Source: Mycobacterium sp. 852014-50255_SCH5639931 (GTDB taxonomy: Bacteria > Actinomycetota > Actinomycetes > Mycobacteriales > Mycobacteriaceae). From it: 64,000 nt of DNA. Position numbers and translations under genes: made by a program. The notes under the pieces are model-generated. The model had not been told where the DNA came from and made no database searches. It worked only from the letters and a program-made list of their open reading frames with translations. Below are positions 1 to 8,439 of this stretch, piece by piece (positions within the stretch are counted from its first letter, which is position 1; every line of letters starts with the position of its first letter). The DNA is taken from NCBI RefSeq assembly GCF_001665605.1, contig NZ_LZSV01000011.1, positions 1 to 64,000 on the forward strand. Direction: 5' to 3'.

Positions 1-28
1 TGGGCTCGGAGATGTGTATAACAGACAG
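1..28. other. Residual Nextera read-2 sequencing adapter
   Basis: The first 28 bases match the 3' part of the Illumina Nextera read-2 adapter, including its transposon mosaic end, with one substitution (AACAGACAG instead of AAGAGACAG). Genomic sequence in frame with mycP2 begins at base 29. This is library adapter left at a contig edge, not a biological transposon end. Confidence 0.95.
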
Positions 29-602
29 TGATGGTCACCGGCGGGGGAGGTGGCGGTGGCGCGACCGGGGGCGGGACCTCGACCGGCGGCGGTGGGGCGC
101 CGTTGGCCGGTGGGGGTCCGGCCGGCGGAGGGAACGCCGGTGTCGACGGCATGGGCCGCGGCATGGGCAGAGTCCCCTGCGGCGCAGCGGCGATGATCGA
201 GCCCACGATGGTGCCGTGCGCGTCGCAATCCGACAGGCCGTCCTCACTCATGATGTAGTCACCACCGGGCACGGCCGGCAGCCGCGGGTTGGGCGAGATG
301 CCGGTGTCGATGACCGCCACCGGTACACCGTTGCCGGTGCTGTATTGCCAGGCCTTGCCGATGTTGAGCAGGTTGAAGCCCGGTGCCAGCTGCGCCACGT
401 CGGGATTGCGCACGGTGATGGGCGTCGAGCAGCTGTTGGCCCGCCGCATCGGTTGGTCCGGCTTGGGCGGCCCGTCCGGGGGCACCAATCCCGGATCCAC
501 CTGCGGGGGCGTAATAGCTTGCACGGCAGGAATATTCGCAGACAACGCGACGAGGGTCACGGCGGCGGTCACCGCCGCGACCCTCTTTAGTGGCGAATCC
601 AC
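29..602 (-). CDS. mycP2: Mycosin-2, ESX-2 subtilisin-like protease (N-terminal part, truncated by contig end)
   Basis: Membrane-anchored serine protease of the ESX-2 type VII secretion system, expected to face the periplasm. The GTG start at 602 lies inside the end of eccD2 (16-bp overlap), which suggests translational coupling. About 191 codons remain. They encode an N-terminal signal sequence (about residues 8-29), the catalytic Asp in VAVIDTGI (about 99) and the catalytic His in DCDAHGT (about 129). A long proline-rich loop begins near residue 140. The catalytic Ser and C-terminal membrane anchor lie beyond the contig edge, so the gene is cut by assembly and is not a pseudogene on this evidence. 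Assignment to MycP2 rests on its place after eccD2 and on the proline-rich loop. Confidence 0.9.
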
Positions 603-2116
603 GTGAACAGCCCTCCCAGGGCCGCCGCCGCGGGCAGCAGGACGATGAACGCCAACACTTCCACCCATTCCACGGTCAACCGGATGAAGGGCCTGAACCG
701 CACCGTCGGCACCAGAAGCGCCGCGGCAAGACCGCACGCTGCGAAGGCGGCGATGGCCAACGCGGGCCAAAGCAGCCCGCTCACAACGTCTTTCGGTTCG
801 TAAATGGCGTATTTGACCACTCCGGCGCATACCGCGGCCGCGGCCCCGCAGGCGAGCGCGACAGCCTGGTACTTGGCGGCGAATCCGCGGCCCTGGGTGA
901 TGAAGATGCCCACCACCAGTCCCGCGACCACCAGCGCCAACCACGCCCAGGGACGCCCCGGCGTCAGCACCCCCCACACGGCGGCGGGCAGGACGATCGA
1001 CACCCCGACACACACACCGACCTGCACCGCGTTGACCAGCCGCGCCGAGGCGGCGATCGCTGCGCCGCGCGCGGTGATGTCGGTCAATTCGTTGTCCTCG
1101 TCCTCGGATTCGTCCTCGCTGACCGGGGAGACCGTGTCGACGGGCATGCCCTCGCGGCGCGCGAACAGGTCGCGTCCGGTGATCGATCCGAAGTGAGGCG
1201 GCCGCACCCGAGCCACCCACAGCGCGATCAGCGGGGTCATCCTGACCAGGATCAGCAATCCGACCAGCACGCAGATGGCCAGCACCTGGGCCGAGGCCGG
1301 CCGGAACATCCGGACGACGGCAACGGCGGCGAGGATCCCGCTCACCGTCACCACCGCGGTGACGACCGCCGTCTGCCACCGCTTGCGTGTCATCACGCCG
1401 ATGGCGATGGCACCCAGGATCACGATCACGAGGCCGATCACCCCGTGCGCCGCCCCCAGCGTGCCCGGGGGCGCGCATGCGCCCGCGACGGCCAACAACA
1501 CCACGGCCAGCCAACCGAATCCGCTGAACAGGTCGCGCCGCTCCCGCCAACCCCACCAGACGACGGCGGCCCCGACCACCAGCAAGGCCCCGACGGCGCC
1601 GGACACCGCGGCCGGGACGGGGTTGTCGGTGAACGTGCGCGCCCGCAACGTCAGCGCCACCACCACCCCGGCCGCCATCGCGACGATCGCGACGGCGGTG
1701 TGCGCGGCCGTCAGCGGCGTCACCGGGGCGAACATCCGGTCACCGCCGTCGCGGCCCAGCCACTTGCCCATGGCCGCCAAGCCGGTCGACAACGACTCGT
1801 ACTGCGGTTCAAAGGATTCGCCGGCCACCCGGGGCACCAGCACCAGGGTGTCCCCGTCCTGCACGCCCAGCTCGTCCAGGCTCTTGTTGATGTCCAGCCG
1901 GACACCGTTGATCTTATGCAGTTCGTAGCTGCCCGCCGGCAGCGTAATGCCGTCAAAACCTTTGCGCTTCAGGTCCGCGTCGAAGAGCTCGACCATTCCC
2001 TCGAAAAATCCCTCTACCGGAATTCCGGCCGGGAACACTTGGGAACACAGATGCTTCTCGTAGGAAATATTGACCGCACAGCGCGCCGGGAAAGCGACCT
2101 TATGCGCTGATGTCAC
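587..2116 (-). CDS. eccD2: ESX-2 type VII secretion membrane channel protein EccD2
   Basis: Integral membrane subunit of the ESX-2 inner-membrane complex. The 509-residue product has the EccD layout. A ubiquitin-like cytosolic domain (about residues 1-100) is followed by a linker and then about eleven hydrophobic segments from residue 130 to the end, with a charged acidic stretch ([11 protein letters not shown]) in a cytosolic loop near 335. The start overlaps the stop of the MinD-like gene by 4 bp (GTGA/ATGA type), and the 3' end overlaps mycP2, so the three genes are probably translated as one operon. The length equals that remembered for M. tuberculosis EccD2 (Rv3887c). Confidence 0.93.
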   Translation of the reverse strand: MTSAHKVAFPARCAVNISYEKHLCSQVFPAGIPVEGFFEGMVELFDADLKRKGFDGITLPAGSYELHKINGVRLDINKSLDELGVQDGDTLVLVPRVAGESFEPQYESLSTGLAAMGKWLGRDGGDRMFAPVTPLTAAHTAVAIVAMAAGVVVALTLRARTFTDNPVPAAVSGAVGALLVVGAAVVWWGWRERRDLFSGFGWLAVVLLAVAGACAPPGTLGAAHGVIGLVIVILGAIAIGVMTRKRWQTAVVTAVVTVSGILAAVAVVRMFRPASAQVLAICVLVGLLILVRMTPLIALWVARVRPPHFGSITGRDLFARREGMPVDTVSPVSEDESEDEDNELTDITARGAAIAASARLVNAVQVGVCVGVSIVLPAAVWGVLTPGRPWAWLALVVAGLVVGIFITQGRGFAAKYQAVALACGAAAAVCAGVVKYAIYEPKDVVSGLLWPALAIAAFAACGLAAALLVPTVRFRPFIRLTVEWVEVLAFIVLLPAAAALGGLFTWIRH

Positions 2117-3138
2117 GGCGCTGTCCGCTCCGCATCCGGAATGTATTTGTCGGCCAGGCCGGCGGTGATTTCAAAAAGCCGCAACCGCGTCTTTTTCTTT
2201 AATTCATGAACCGTGTCGATGAGCCCGCCTTTGGCGAGGTGCGGATCGAACGGCATCTCTTCGACGGTCGCGCCGACCTTGCTGAACCGCTCGGTCAAGT
2301 ACGCCAGTGCGTCCTTGTCGGCGATCTGATCGGTGTGGTTGATTATCACGGTGCTGCGCGAGACCAGCTCGTGGTAGCCCTGCGACCGCAGGTAGTCCAC
2401 GGCCCGCAGCACCGGCCGGGACCGGTCCGCGGTTATCCCGGACACGAACACGAGCGTGTCGGTGTTCTCCAAAACCGGCTTCATCACCTCGTGTTCCAAA
2501 TCCGGCGAGGTGTCGACGATCATCACCGTGTGGGTTCGCCGCAGCCGCGACAAGACCCCCGAGAACATCGCCGGCACCAGCGGCCGGGGCTGGTCCGACG
2601 TGCGGTTTCCGGCCAGCACGTCGAGTCCGATCGGGTTCTGCCCCAAGTGTTCACGGATGTCCGCGTAGCCCTGGACGTCGGTGTCGTTGATGATGGCGGT
2701 GTAGTCCCCCGGCGGCGACTCGTCGATGCGGTCGGCCAGTGTGCCGAAGCCCGGGACCGCGTCAATCGCAATCACGTTCTGCGGGCGGCATTCTCGGAAC
2801 ACCCCACCGATGCAGGCGACCATCGTCGAAACGCCGACTCCGCCCTTACCGGACACCACCGTGATCACGTACTGGCGCCGGATGTGCCGCCGGATACGGT
2901 TCTGCAAGTCCCGGTAGTGCCGCTCACTGGGCGATTCACCAGGGTTTATTTTCTTAAAAGAGATGACGTAGATGAATTTCCGCCAACCCGAGCCTGGAGG
3001 AATCTTTCGAGGCGCGGCCAGATCGGTAATGCGCATGGTGTCGGACACCGAATCCGGGAAGTTACGGCCCCCTGACGGATCCCCCCGTCTGAGCGCCCCT
3101 TCGTCCGACATATTCGGGTCATTCCAAGGGCTCGTCAC
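2113..3138 (-). CDS. MinD/ParA-like ATPase of the ESX-2 locus (Rv3888c type)
   Basis: P-loop ATPase of the MinD/ParA superfamily, related to EspI. A deviant Walker A motif ([10 protein letters not shown]) sits near residue 97 and a hydrophobic strand ending in Asp (VMIVDTSPD) near 205 resembles Walker B. The N-terminal 60 residues are polar and probably disordered. The GTG start at 3138 gives 341 residues; an ATG nine codons further in (MSDEG) is possible. It sits between espG2 and eccD2 as in the M. tuberculosis ESX-2 locus. The role in secretion is not established. EspI of ESX-1 responds to ATP level, and a similar role here is only an analogy. Confidence 0.88.
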   Translation of the reverse strand: MTSPWNDPNMSDEGALRRGDPSGGRNFPDSVSDTMRITDLAAPRKIPPGSGWRKFIYVISFKKINPGESPSERHYRDLQNRIRRHIRRQYVITVVSGKGGVGVSTMVACIGGVFRECRPQNVIAIDAVPGFGTLADRIDESPPGDYTAIINDTDVQGYADIREHLGQNPIGLDVLAGNRTSDQPRPLVPAMFSGVLSRLRRTHTVMIVDTSPDLEHEVMKPVLENTDTLVFVSGITADRSRPVLRAVDYLRSQGYHELVSRSTVIINHTDQIADKDALAYLTERFSKVGATVEEMPFDPHLAKGGLIDTVHELKKKTRLRLFEITAGLADKYIPDAERTAP

Positions 3139-3228
3139 GTCGCGATGCTAACACGCTCGGCGATACCGCGTTTACCGATCAAGAAACCCTTCAAGAGCGT
3201 AAGGGGTTGCTATTCCACGGCATTGGTT

Positions 3229-3251
3229 AACTGACTTATCTTGCGTCAGTT
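3229..3251 (-). terminator. Inverted repeat between espG2 and the MinD-like gene, possible attenuator
   Basis: Arms AACTGAC and GTCAGTT (7 bp, perfect) are separated by 9 bp and lie 18 bp past the espG2 stop. There is no U-tract. The 130-bp gap here is the longest inside this ESX-2 operon apart from the PPE69-esxD space, so a partial terminator or mRNA processing hairpin is plausible but unproven. Confidence 0.35.
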
Positions 3252-3268
3252 GAGAAATCATGCTCCTG

Positions 3269-4099
3269 TCAGACCACCCGCCGATACGAGTACCACTCGT
3301 CGCCCGCGGGCAAGCGGCGGATGAGCCGCCGCACGGCGCCACTGATGTCGCTGCGCGAACCGGGCGAGACGATCTGATAGCGCCGCTGCCCCGAGATGAC
3401 GCACTCGATGCAGACGCGTCCGGACGGGGTGTCGACGATGGACACCGACGAATCGCCGACCGCCACGCGCGCCAATTCGTCCGGCCCGACACCGGCCTGC
3501 AGCGCGACGATGGACGCACGCGCCGAGCGCGCGGGGTCGGCGGCCGCGAGCACGAGCTGCAATTGATCGGCGTCGAGGCTCTGGGCGAGCAGAAAGGTCC
3601 GCAGGCTGGCGGAGTCGCGCACCGACGAGAGCAATTGTTCGGTGTCCAGGGTGACCGGCCGCAACGGCGCCGCCTCCGCCACACCGCACAACCGCTCGAC
3701 TTGCCCGACCACGAGTTCGCTGGCCCCACCCTCGTCGTTGGCGGTACCGGCCGGGTACAGGCGGATCAGCTCGCCGTGGCGTTCCAGCACCACCCACCAG
3801 CTGGCAAAGCGGCAGATAGACACCCGCGTCGGTTCGCGCCCGGGGACGTCGATGCTGACCATCAACGCCAAGTCCCGCCGCAACAGCACGGTGAGCCATT
3901 CGCGGATCATCGGGTCGACATTGCCGGCCTCGTCAAGGGCGCCGGCAGTCTTCAACTCGGCCACGATCGGGTGGCCCAGCGCCCGCTCGGCGGTGTCGAG
4001 CCTCGGCAGCAACGGCCGCAACCCCAGTTCGGGGCAGGTCTGCTCCACCCCGGCCACCGCTTGCAACACCCACAGGCCATCGACCGTCGTAGTCAGCAT
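3269..4099 (-). CDS. espG2: ESX-2 secretion chaperone EspG2
   Basis: Cytosolic chaperone that would bind the helical tip of PPE69 in the PE36-PPE69 pair and keep it soluble for ESX-2 export. With the internal ATG at 4099 (MLTTTVDGLW) the protein is 276 residues, the length I recall for M. tuberculosis EspG2. The first ATG at 4132 would add 11 residues with no clear ribosome site. EspG-family features are the alternating beta strands, the VPGREPTR segment and a conserved C-terminus (RRLPAGDEWYSYRR). It lies between esxC and the MinD-like ATPase gene. Paralogues EspG1, EspG3 and EspG5 are excluded by the ESX-2 gene order. Confidence 0.92.
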   Translation of the reverse strand: MLTTTVDGLWVLQAVAGVEQTCPELGLRPLLPRLDTAERALGHPIVAELKTAGALDEAGNVDPMIREWLTVLLRRDLALMVSIDVPGREPTRVSICRFASWWVVLERHGELIRLYPAGTANDEGGASELVVGQVERLCGVAEAAPLRPVTLDTEQLLSSVRDSASLRTFLLAQSLDADQLQLVLAAADPARSARASIVALQAGVGPDELARVAVGDSSVSIVDTPSGRVCIECVISGQRRYQIVSPGSRSDISGAVRRLIRRLPAGDEWYSYRRVV

Positions 4100-4209
4100 G
4101 TCACTTCGCTTTCCAGGCAGCGCGCCCATCAACCGGCGGGCCAGACACCGAAGGGGGGCACATGCGCTCGCGCATCTGCCCCACCTTCAATCGTGGCGGT
4201 GAGCCGATC

Positions 4210-4500
4210 TCAGCCGAACAAGTGGCCGATGTTCTGGTCGGTGGCGAGCGCGTTGTCCAGCACGTGCGAGGTCGTCGTCCCGTGCTGGCTCACGGTGTCG
4301 ATCAGTCCCTGCAGCCCGGACAGCATCTGCGCTTGCGCCTCGAAGAACTGCTTCGCACCATGACCGGCGAAGAATTCCGTCAGCTGGTTGGTCCGGTTCG
4401 AGGTGTCGTCATAAATTCCCTGCAGCTGGCCGGCGCGGGAGCCGATGTCGGAGGCGAAATCGGCTACGGCGCCCGGGTTATAAGTGATCGGGTTGGACAT
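4210..4500 (-). CDS. esxC: ESAT-6-like WXG100 protein EsxC
   Basis: Small helical-hairpin protein exported by ESX-2, probably as a heterodimer with EsxD. The ATG at 4500 (MSNPITYNPG) gives 96 residues and is preceded by AGGAAG about 9 bp upstream; the upstream ATG at 4518 lies inside that ribosome site. At the helix turn the protein carries FFAGHG instead of WXG, a variant I recall in EsxC of M. tuberculosis. The second helix contains QMLSGLQGLIDTV. It follows esxD by 53 bp and precedes espG2. Confidence 0.92.
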   Translation of the reverse strand: MSNPITYNPGAVADFASDIGSRAGQLQGIYDDTSNRTNQLTEFFAGHGAKQFFEAQAQMLSGLQGLIDTVSQHGTTTSHVLDNALATDQNIGHLFG

Positions 4501-4553
4501 TTGCGAGCTTCCTTTCAAAAGACCATTAGTGGAATTAGGAGTGAGTGGGCCGG

Positions 4554-4877
4554 TTAGGAGCCGTGGCCGCCGAATAGCGCGCTGAAGGCGTGTGTGGAAT
4601 CCGCCTCGTGGTGTTCCATCAAGGCCGCCGCCTGCTTGAGACCCTCGGCCAGGCGGGTGCCGCCGGACAGGACCTTGTTCAGGTCGTTCTGAATTTCGAT
4701 GGCCGTCGCGTGGGAAGCGGTGACTGCTTCACCGGACCAGGTCGACGGGTTCATCACGTTTTCGTGATTCGCGATGTAGCCCTGAGCGATTGCGATCGCG
4801 TGCTCCATGTTCGCCTGAATATGGTTGGAAGCGTCACGCAGCACCTGCGACGATACTTGGATTGTTGAACTGTCCAC
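4554..4877 (-). CDS. esxD: WXG100 protein EsxD
   Basis: Partner of EsxC in the ESX-2 substrate dimer. The 107-residue product starts at GTG 4877 behind a good ribosome site (GGAGAAA, about 6 bp upstream). The WXG turn is present as TWSGEA near residue 46, between two amphipathic helices, and the C-terminal region is polar (HEADSTHAFSALFGG). Length matches the M. tuberculosis protein as recalled. Upstream is PPE69 with a gap of about 110 bp that could carry a secondary promoter. Confidence 0.92.
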   Translation of the reverse strand: MDSSTIQVSSQVLRDASNHIQANMEHAIAIAQGYIANHENVMNPSTWSGEAVTASHATAIEIQNDLNKVLSGGTRLAEGLKQAAALMEHHEADSTHAFSALFGGHGS

Positions 4878-4988
4878 TTGCGGTTTCTCCTAACTACTGC
4901 TGCCCTCCCCCGGGGAATTACCTGGGGCATGAAACGAAGTGTATGAGGGCTATTTGGACCTGTCGATTCACCCTTGGCCGGGCCGGCT

Positions 4989-6176
4989 TCACACTCTGGT
5001 GTCGACAACCCGCACCGTCGCGGGCTGTTCGGATTTGTCTCGGGATCCGCGCTCTCCTCCCGCCCCATGCCCCACCGGCATGCCGCCCATCGGTGTGCCG
5101 CCGCCGACAGTGGTGGTCTGCGGACGGATGGCCTCGGCCCCCAACGCCCCGCTCGGCCGCAACCCGACCGGCCGGCCACTGCTGACGGGCTCAAACGCGC
5201 TGACGGGACGGGTGAAGCTGGTCGCGGGCATACCCGCACTGCCCAGGGACGCGGCCCCGCCGCCGCCCGATGCGCCGACGGCCGACACCTCCGTCGCCGA
5301 GACCGCCGAAACTCCCGGCGCCGCCCCGGCCATGGCGCCGGGATTGGCGAACATGCCCATCATCGATTGCAGCGGCGACATCATCTGCATCGGCGCCTGC
5401 ATCATCTGCATGGGAGCCTGCATCGCCTGCGGGACCGCGCCCATCATCGATTGCACCGGCTCCATGAACGAGCCGGCCTGGCTCATGAAGTCCTGGCCGC
5501 CCGACGCCGCCTGGCCCGCCCCCTGCGTGCCCGTCTGCGCGCCCTGAAAAGCGGAGCGCATGCCGTCGCCGGCCGCGACCTGGGCCGCGGACTGGCCCAC
5601 CGCCGAAGCCGCCTCCACGGGCGCCGCCGGCGATGCGCCCATGGTTGCCAGCGGCGGCGGAATGGCGAGGCTTTGGGTCAACGCGGTGAGGATCGTTCCG
5701 TAGCTGGCGCCGACGGCGGAGTTATTCGGCCACATCGATCCGAAGTACTCGAGCTCCAGCGACGTGATGCGGGGCGTCAAAGCCCCGAGGACGACGGGGT
5801 TGATGCCGTAGTCGGTGGCGCATTCGGTGCGGTTCTCGATGCATTCGGGCGCTGGGCGCATCGAGCCGTACGCCATCTGATACGCCGAGACCGCGGTGGA
5901 AACCACCGCCGGTTTGACGTCCACCCACCCAGCCAGCCCGTGCAACGACGCGTTCAGCGCGGTGGCGTTGGCTGCGGAGGCCAGGGATCCCGCACCGACC
6001 CAGCTCGCCGACGTGGCCACGGTGTTGATCGTCGAGGCGATGCTCGAGCCGTGATGGGTGGCCGCGAGTGCCGTCCAGGCGGCCTGGTTGGCCAGATGGG
6101 TGATGACGCCGGCGCCCGCCTTGAGCAACAAATCGTTGTCCTCAGGCGTACGCGCGGCCCACCCCGGATCGGCCAT
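4989..6176 (-). CDS. PPE69: PPE-family protein PPE69 of the ESX-2 locus
   Basis: Secreted or surface PPE protein paired with PE36; both should be recognised by EspG2. The 395-residue product has the N-terminal PPE fold (about 1-170: GWAARTPEDND, then helices with a WVDVKP segment and the SMWPNN segment). It lacks the Pro-Pro-Glu motif that names the family, as I recall for the M. tuberculosis protein. A low-complexity region follows, with a QAPMQMM repeat around residues 255-275, then Gly/Ala-rich sequence and a conserved tail (GGMPVGHGAGGERGS). Gene order and protein segments agree with PPE69. Confidence 0.9.
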   Translation of the reverse strand: MADPGWAARTPEDNDLLLKAGAGVITHLANQAAWTALAATHHGSSIASTINTVATSASWVGAGSLASAANATALNASLHGLAGWVDVKPAVVSTAVSAYQMAYGSMRPAPECIENRTECATDYGINPVVLGALTPRITSLELEYFGSMWPNNSAVGASYGTILTALTQSLAIPPPLATMGASPAAPVEAASAVGQSAAQVAAGDGMRSAFQGAQTGTQGAGQAASGGQDFMSQAGSFMEPVQSMMGAVPQAMQAPMQMMQAPMQMMSPLQSMMGMFANPGAMAGAAPGVSAVSATEVSAVGASGGGGAASLGSAGMPATSFTRPVSAFEPVSSGRPVGLRPSGALGAEAIRPQTTTVGGGTPMGGMPVGHGAGGERGSRDKSEQPATVRVVDTRV

Positions 6177-6206
6177 GCGTACTTCCCCCTTTGTGCCTCG
6201 CTGGTC

Positions 6207-6512
6207 TCAGGCGCCGATCGCCAACGCCAAGCTACGCATGAGCTCGGTGACGACGTACGTGCCCGACGCGAGGCTCTGTGCGCCGGAGAACAAGCCGCGC
6301 TGGGCGGCGTGCTCGGAAACCACTCCCAGGTAGCTTCCGCCACACGCGTTCAGCGCCGCCGCAAACATCGCCGAGTCGGGGTCTGCGCCCATCGGCAGCA
6401 CTCCCAACAGCACCGGCGCGGCCGCCGAAGCCGCCGCCTGAGTTTCCGCGCTGATGGCCGCCTCCGCGGATGACGACGCCAGCACTGCCTCCGATTGCAC
6501 CTGCAGCACCAT
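6207..6512 (-). CDS. PE36: PE-family protein PE36 of the ESX-2 locus
   Basis: Short PE protein of 101 residues made only of the alpha-helical PE domain. The C-terminal YVVTE fits the YxxxD/E type VII secretion signal. The ATG is preceded by GGAGGG 6 bp upstream. The gap to PPE69 is 30 bp, so the pair is co-transcribed. It is somewhat longer than the 77 residues I recall for M. tuberculosis PE36. In M. tuberculosis the gene upstream is eccC2; here it is 368 bp without a gene and then a histidine kinase. Confidence 0.88.
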   Translation of the reverse strand: MVLQVQSEAVLASSSAEAAISAETQAAASAAAPVLLGVLPMGADPDSAMFAAALNACGGSYLGVVSEHAAQRGLFSGAQSLASGTYVVTELMRSLALAIGA

Positions 6513-6880
6513 GATTTCCCTCCGATTGCTCAGCGTCTAAAAGACGGCTTGGCGCCTCAGTCTAGTGCGGTTCGACCGTTCGTGTATTCACTAGCATTCC
6601 TTCCGGCCGCCGGCAGGAAATTACGCGTTTGTTCTGACCGGCGGTATTCCCCTTATAAGTCATCCGTCAAACAACCTCGTATGCCACTGCAGACACAGTG
6701 GTCACGACCTCACCGTCGAAAGCTTCAGTGCGAGTGGGTCATGCGAATGCGTGGCAGTAATGGCGGCGCGTAAAAGGCGGCCGAACAAGGGAGCGCCGCG
6801 GTGCATATTCTTGCCGGCTTAACGGAGAATCGGCCAACTGTTCCGTCCGTTTTTCCCGGGGCCGGAAATGGCTACGGAAG
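6513..6880. other. Gene-free stretch upstream of PE36
   Basis: 368 bp between the kinase stop and the PE36 ribosome site. No convincing open frame was found on either strand and no recognisable eccC2 remnant. It contains AT-richer patches near 6575-6600 and 6640-6665 that could hold the promoter for the ESX-2 genes, but no consensus element is clear. Confidence 0.5.
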
Positions 6881-8290
6881 CTATGCGGGACCGCGCCCGT
6901 CGCCGGCCAGCTTCAGCAGCAGCCGGGTCCCCCCGAGCGGGCTGGTCTGCAACGCCGCCGTGCCCCCGTGCAGTTCGGCCTGCTGGGCGACCAGCGCCAG
7001 ACCCAGACCGGATCCCGAACGCGACGCCGTCGAACCGCGGGCGAAGCGCTCGAACACCGTGGCGCGCTCGGATTCCGGCACGCCGGTGCCGTCGTCGTCG
7101 ATCGCTATCTCCACGCCCTCACTCGAGCTGCTCACGGTGAGCTGGATCTTGCCGGCATTGCCGTGCTTGACGGCATTGGCGATGGCGTTGTCGATCACCA
7201 GCCGCAGCCCCGTGGGCAAGCCCACCATCAGCACGGTCGGCGAGGGCACCAGCGACACCTCCACCTCGGGGTAGATGCGCAGCGCGTCGTGCGCGGCCCG
7301 GTCCAAGAGTTCGGTGATGTCGAACGGGACGAAATCGTCGACGGTGGTGAGCTCGCCCTGCGCGAGCCGTTCCAGCGCCGTCAGGGTGCCCTCGATGCGG
7401 CTCTGGGTGCGGATGACGTCGCCGATGACCTCCTGGCGCTGCTCACGCGGCAGGTCCAGGGTGGACAGCACCTCCAGGTTGGTGCGCATGGCCGTCAACG
7501 GGGTCCGCAACTCATGCGAGGCGACCGCCGCGAAGTCACGGGCCGACTCGAGCGCGGCCTTGGTGCGTTGTTGCTCCTTGCCGATGCGCGCGAGCATCCC
7601 CTCGACGGCTTCGGCGATCTCCACGGCCTCACGCACCCCGCGCACCTGGACCTCGTCCGGGCTGGACTGGGCGTTGATGGCGCGGGCCTGCTGGGCCAGC
7701 AACAGGAACGGATTCACCATGATCAACGAGATCACCCAGCCGACGACCACCGTGCCGCCGATGACACTGGCGCAGATCAACAGCACCCGCAGGTGCAGCT
7801 CGTTGATCCGGTGCTGGGCTTCGGCCAGCGGTGCGGCCAGCGCGATCGAGGCGGGCCCCGCGGAGAAGGTGCGGACGCGGTATTGCACCCCGTTGATCGT
7901 GGTGTTCGCGTATCCGTTGGGCAGCTTGGGCAGCACGATATTGCTGGGCGCGGATACGGTCTCGTCTCCGATGCGCGCGGTGCGCACCAGGTTGCCGTCA
8001 GGCATGGGCTGGTCGGGGCTGGCGTGCTCCACGTTGTTGAGGAGTGAGTTGATGTCGCCCAGGCTGCTGACCGAGTCGAGCCGGCGATCGAGCTGGCTGT
8101 ACTGATCGTTGGTGACACCGACCCACACCCAGGTGCCCAACAGCACCACGAGGGTGATCACCGACACTGCCGCCACGACGACGATGGTGCGCAGCGACAA
8201 CACCCGCATCGGCAGATCTACGTGCGGTAACACGCTGTCAGGCTCCTCTTGTGCAGCTCGCGGCGCCGGGCCGGCGGCGGTGTCGACCAC
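6881..8290 (-). CDS. Orphan sensor histidine kinase, PrrB-like
   Basis: Membrane sensor kinase with two membrane segments (about residues 32-55 and 165-188) around an extracytoplasmic domain. A HAMP linker follows. The HisKA dimerisation helix carries the phospho-acceptor His in ASHELRTPLTAM (near 252). The ATPase domain has N box NAIANAVKHG, G1 DDDGTGVP, F box FERFARG and G2 GSGLGLALV. The sequence strongly resembles mycobacterial PrrB, but no response regulator is adjacent. The next gene upstream is a divergent TetR. The GTG at 8290 gives 469 residues; an ATG at 8209 is an alternative. It may be a PrrB paralogue that signals through an unlinked regulator. Its place next to ESX-2 does not prove control of that locus. 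Confidence 0.85.
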   Translation of the reverse strand: MVDTAAGPAPRAAQEEPDSVLPHVDLPMRVLSLRTIVVVAAVSVITLVVLLGTWVWVGVTNDQYSQLDRRLDSVSSLGDINSLLNNVEHASPDQPMPDGNLVRTARIGDETVSAPSNIVLPKLPNGYANTTINGVQYRVRTFSAGPASIALAAPLAEAQHRINELHLRVLLICASVIGGTVVVGWVISLIMVNPFLLLAQQARAINAQSSPDEVQVRGVREAVEIAEAVEGMLARIGKEQQRTKAALESARDFAAVASHELRTPLTAMRTNLEVLSTLDLPREQRQEVIGDVIRTQSRIEGTLTALERLAQGELTTVDDFVPFDITELLDRAAHDALRIYPEVEVSLVPSPTVLMVGLPTGLRLVIDNAIANAVKHGNAGKIQLTVSSSSEGVEIAIDDDGTGVPESERATVFERFARGSTASRSGSGLGLALVAQQAELHGGTAALQTSPLGGTRLLLKLAGDGRGPA

Positions 8291-8418
8291 CTGACCCCAA
8301 CCTTCACACCGATATCGATTCGCCGCGCTCAGGCCTCGTGGCGTTTCGCAGAGAATCTAACGCCAACCCTCGAGCCCGTCTCCCGCGCCTGCAACCGGCG
8401 CCATTTTGCACCGGTGGA

Positions 8419-8438
8419 GTGAGTGAGTACTCTCTCAC
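8419..8438. promoter_or_regulatory. Palindromic operator abutting the tetR start
   Basis: GTGAGTGAGT/ACTCTCTCAC is a palindrome with a single mismatched pair on each side (18 of 20 bases symmetric). It ends 2 bp before the ATG of the TetR gene. The place and symmetry fit a TetR autoregulatory operator; the transcript may be leaderless. Confidence 0.6.
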
Positions 8439-8439
8439 C

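Noticed and set aside
1..28. A transposon end at the left edge
   Set aside because: The bases correspond to the Nextera adapter with its mosaic end, not a natural element; there is no inverted copy or target duplication.
590..2110. A 506-codon plus-strand open frame opposite eccD2
   Set aside because: The sequence is Arg/His/Gln-rich without domains, while the minus strand encodes a clear EccD. It is a GC-rich antisense shadow.
4974..6473. A 499-codon plus-strand open frame opposite PPE69 and PE36
   Set aside because: Low-complexity Arg/Gly/His composition and no motif; the minus strand has the recognisable PPE and PE genes.
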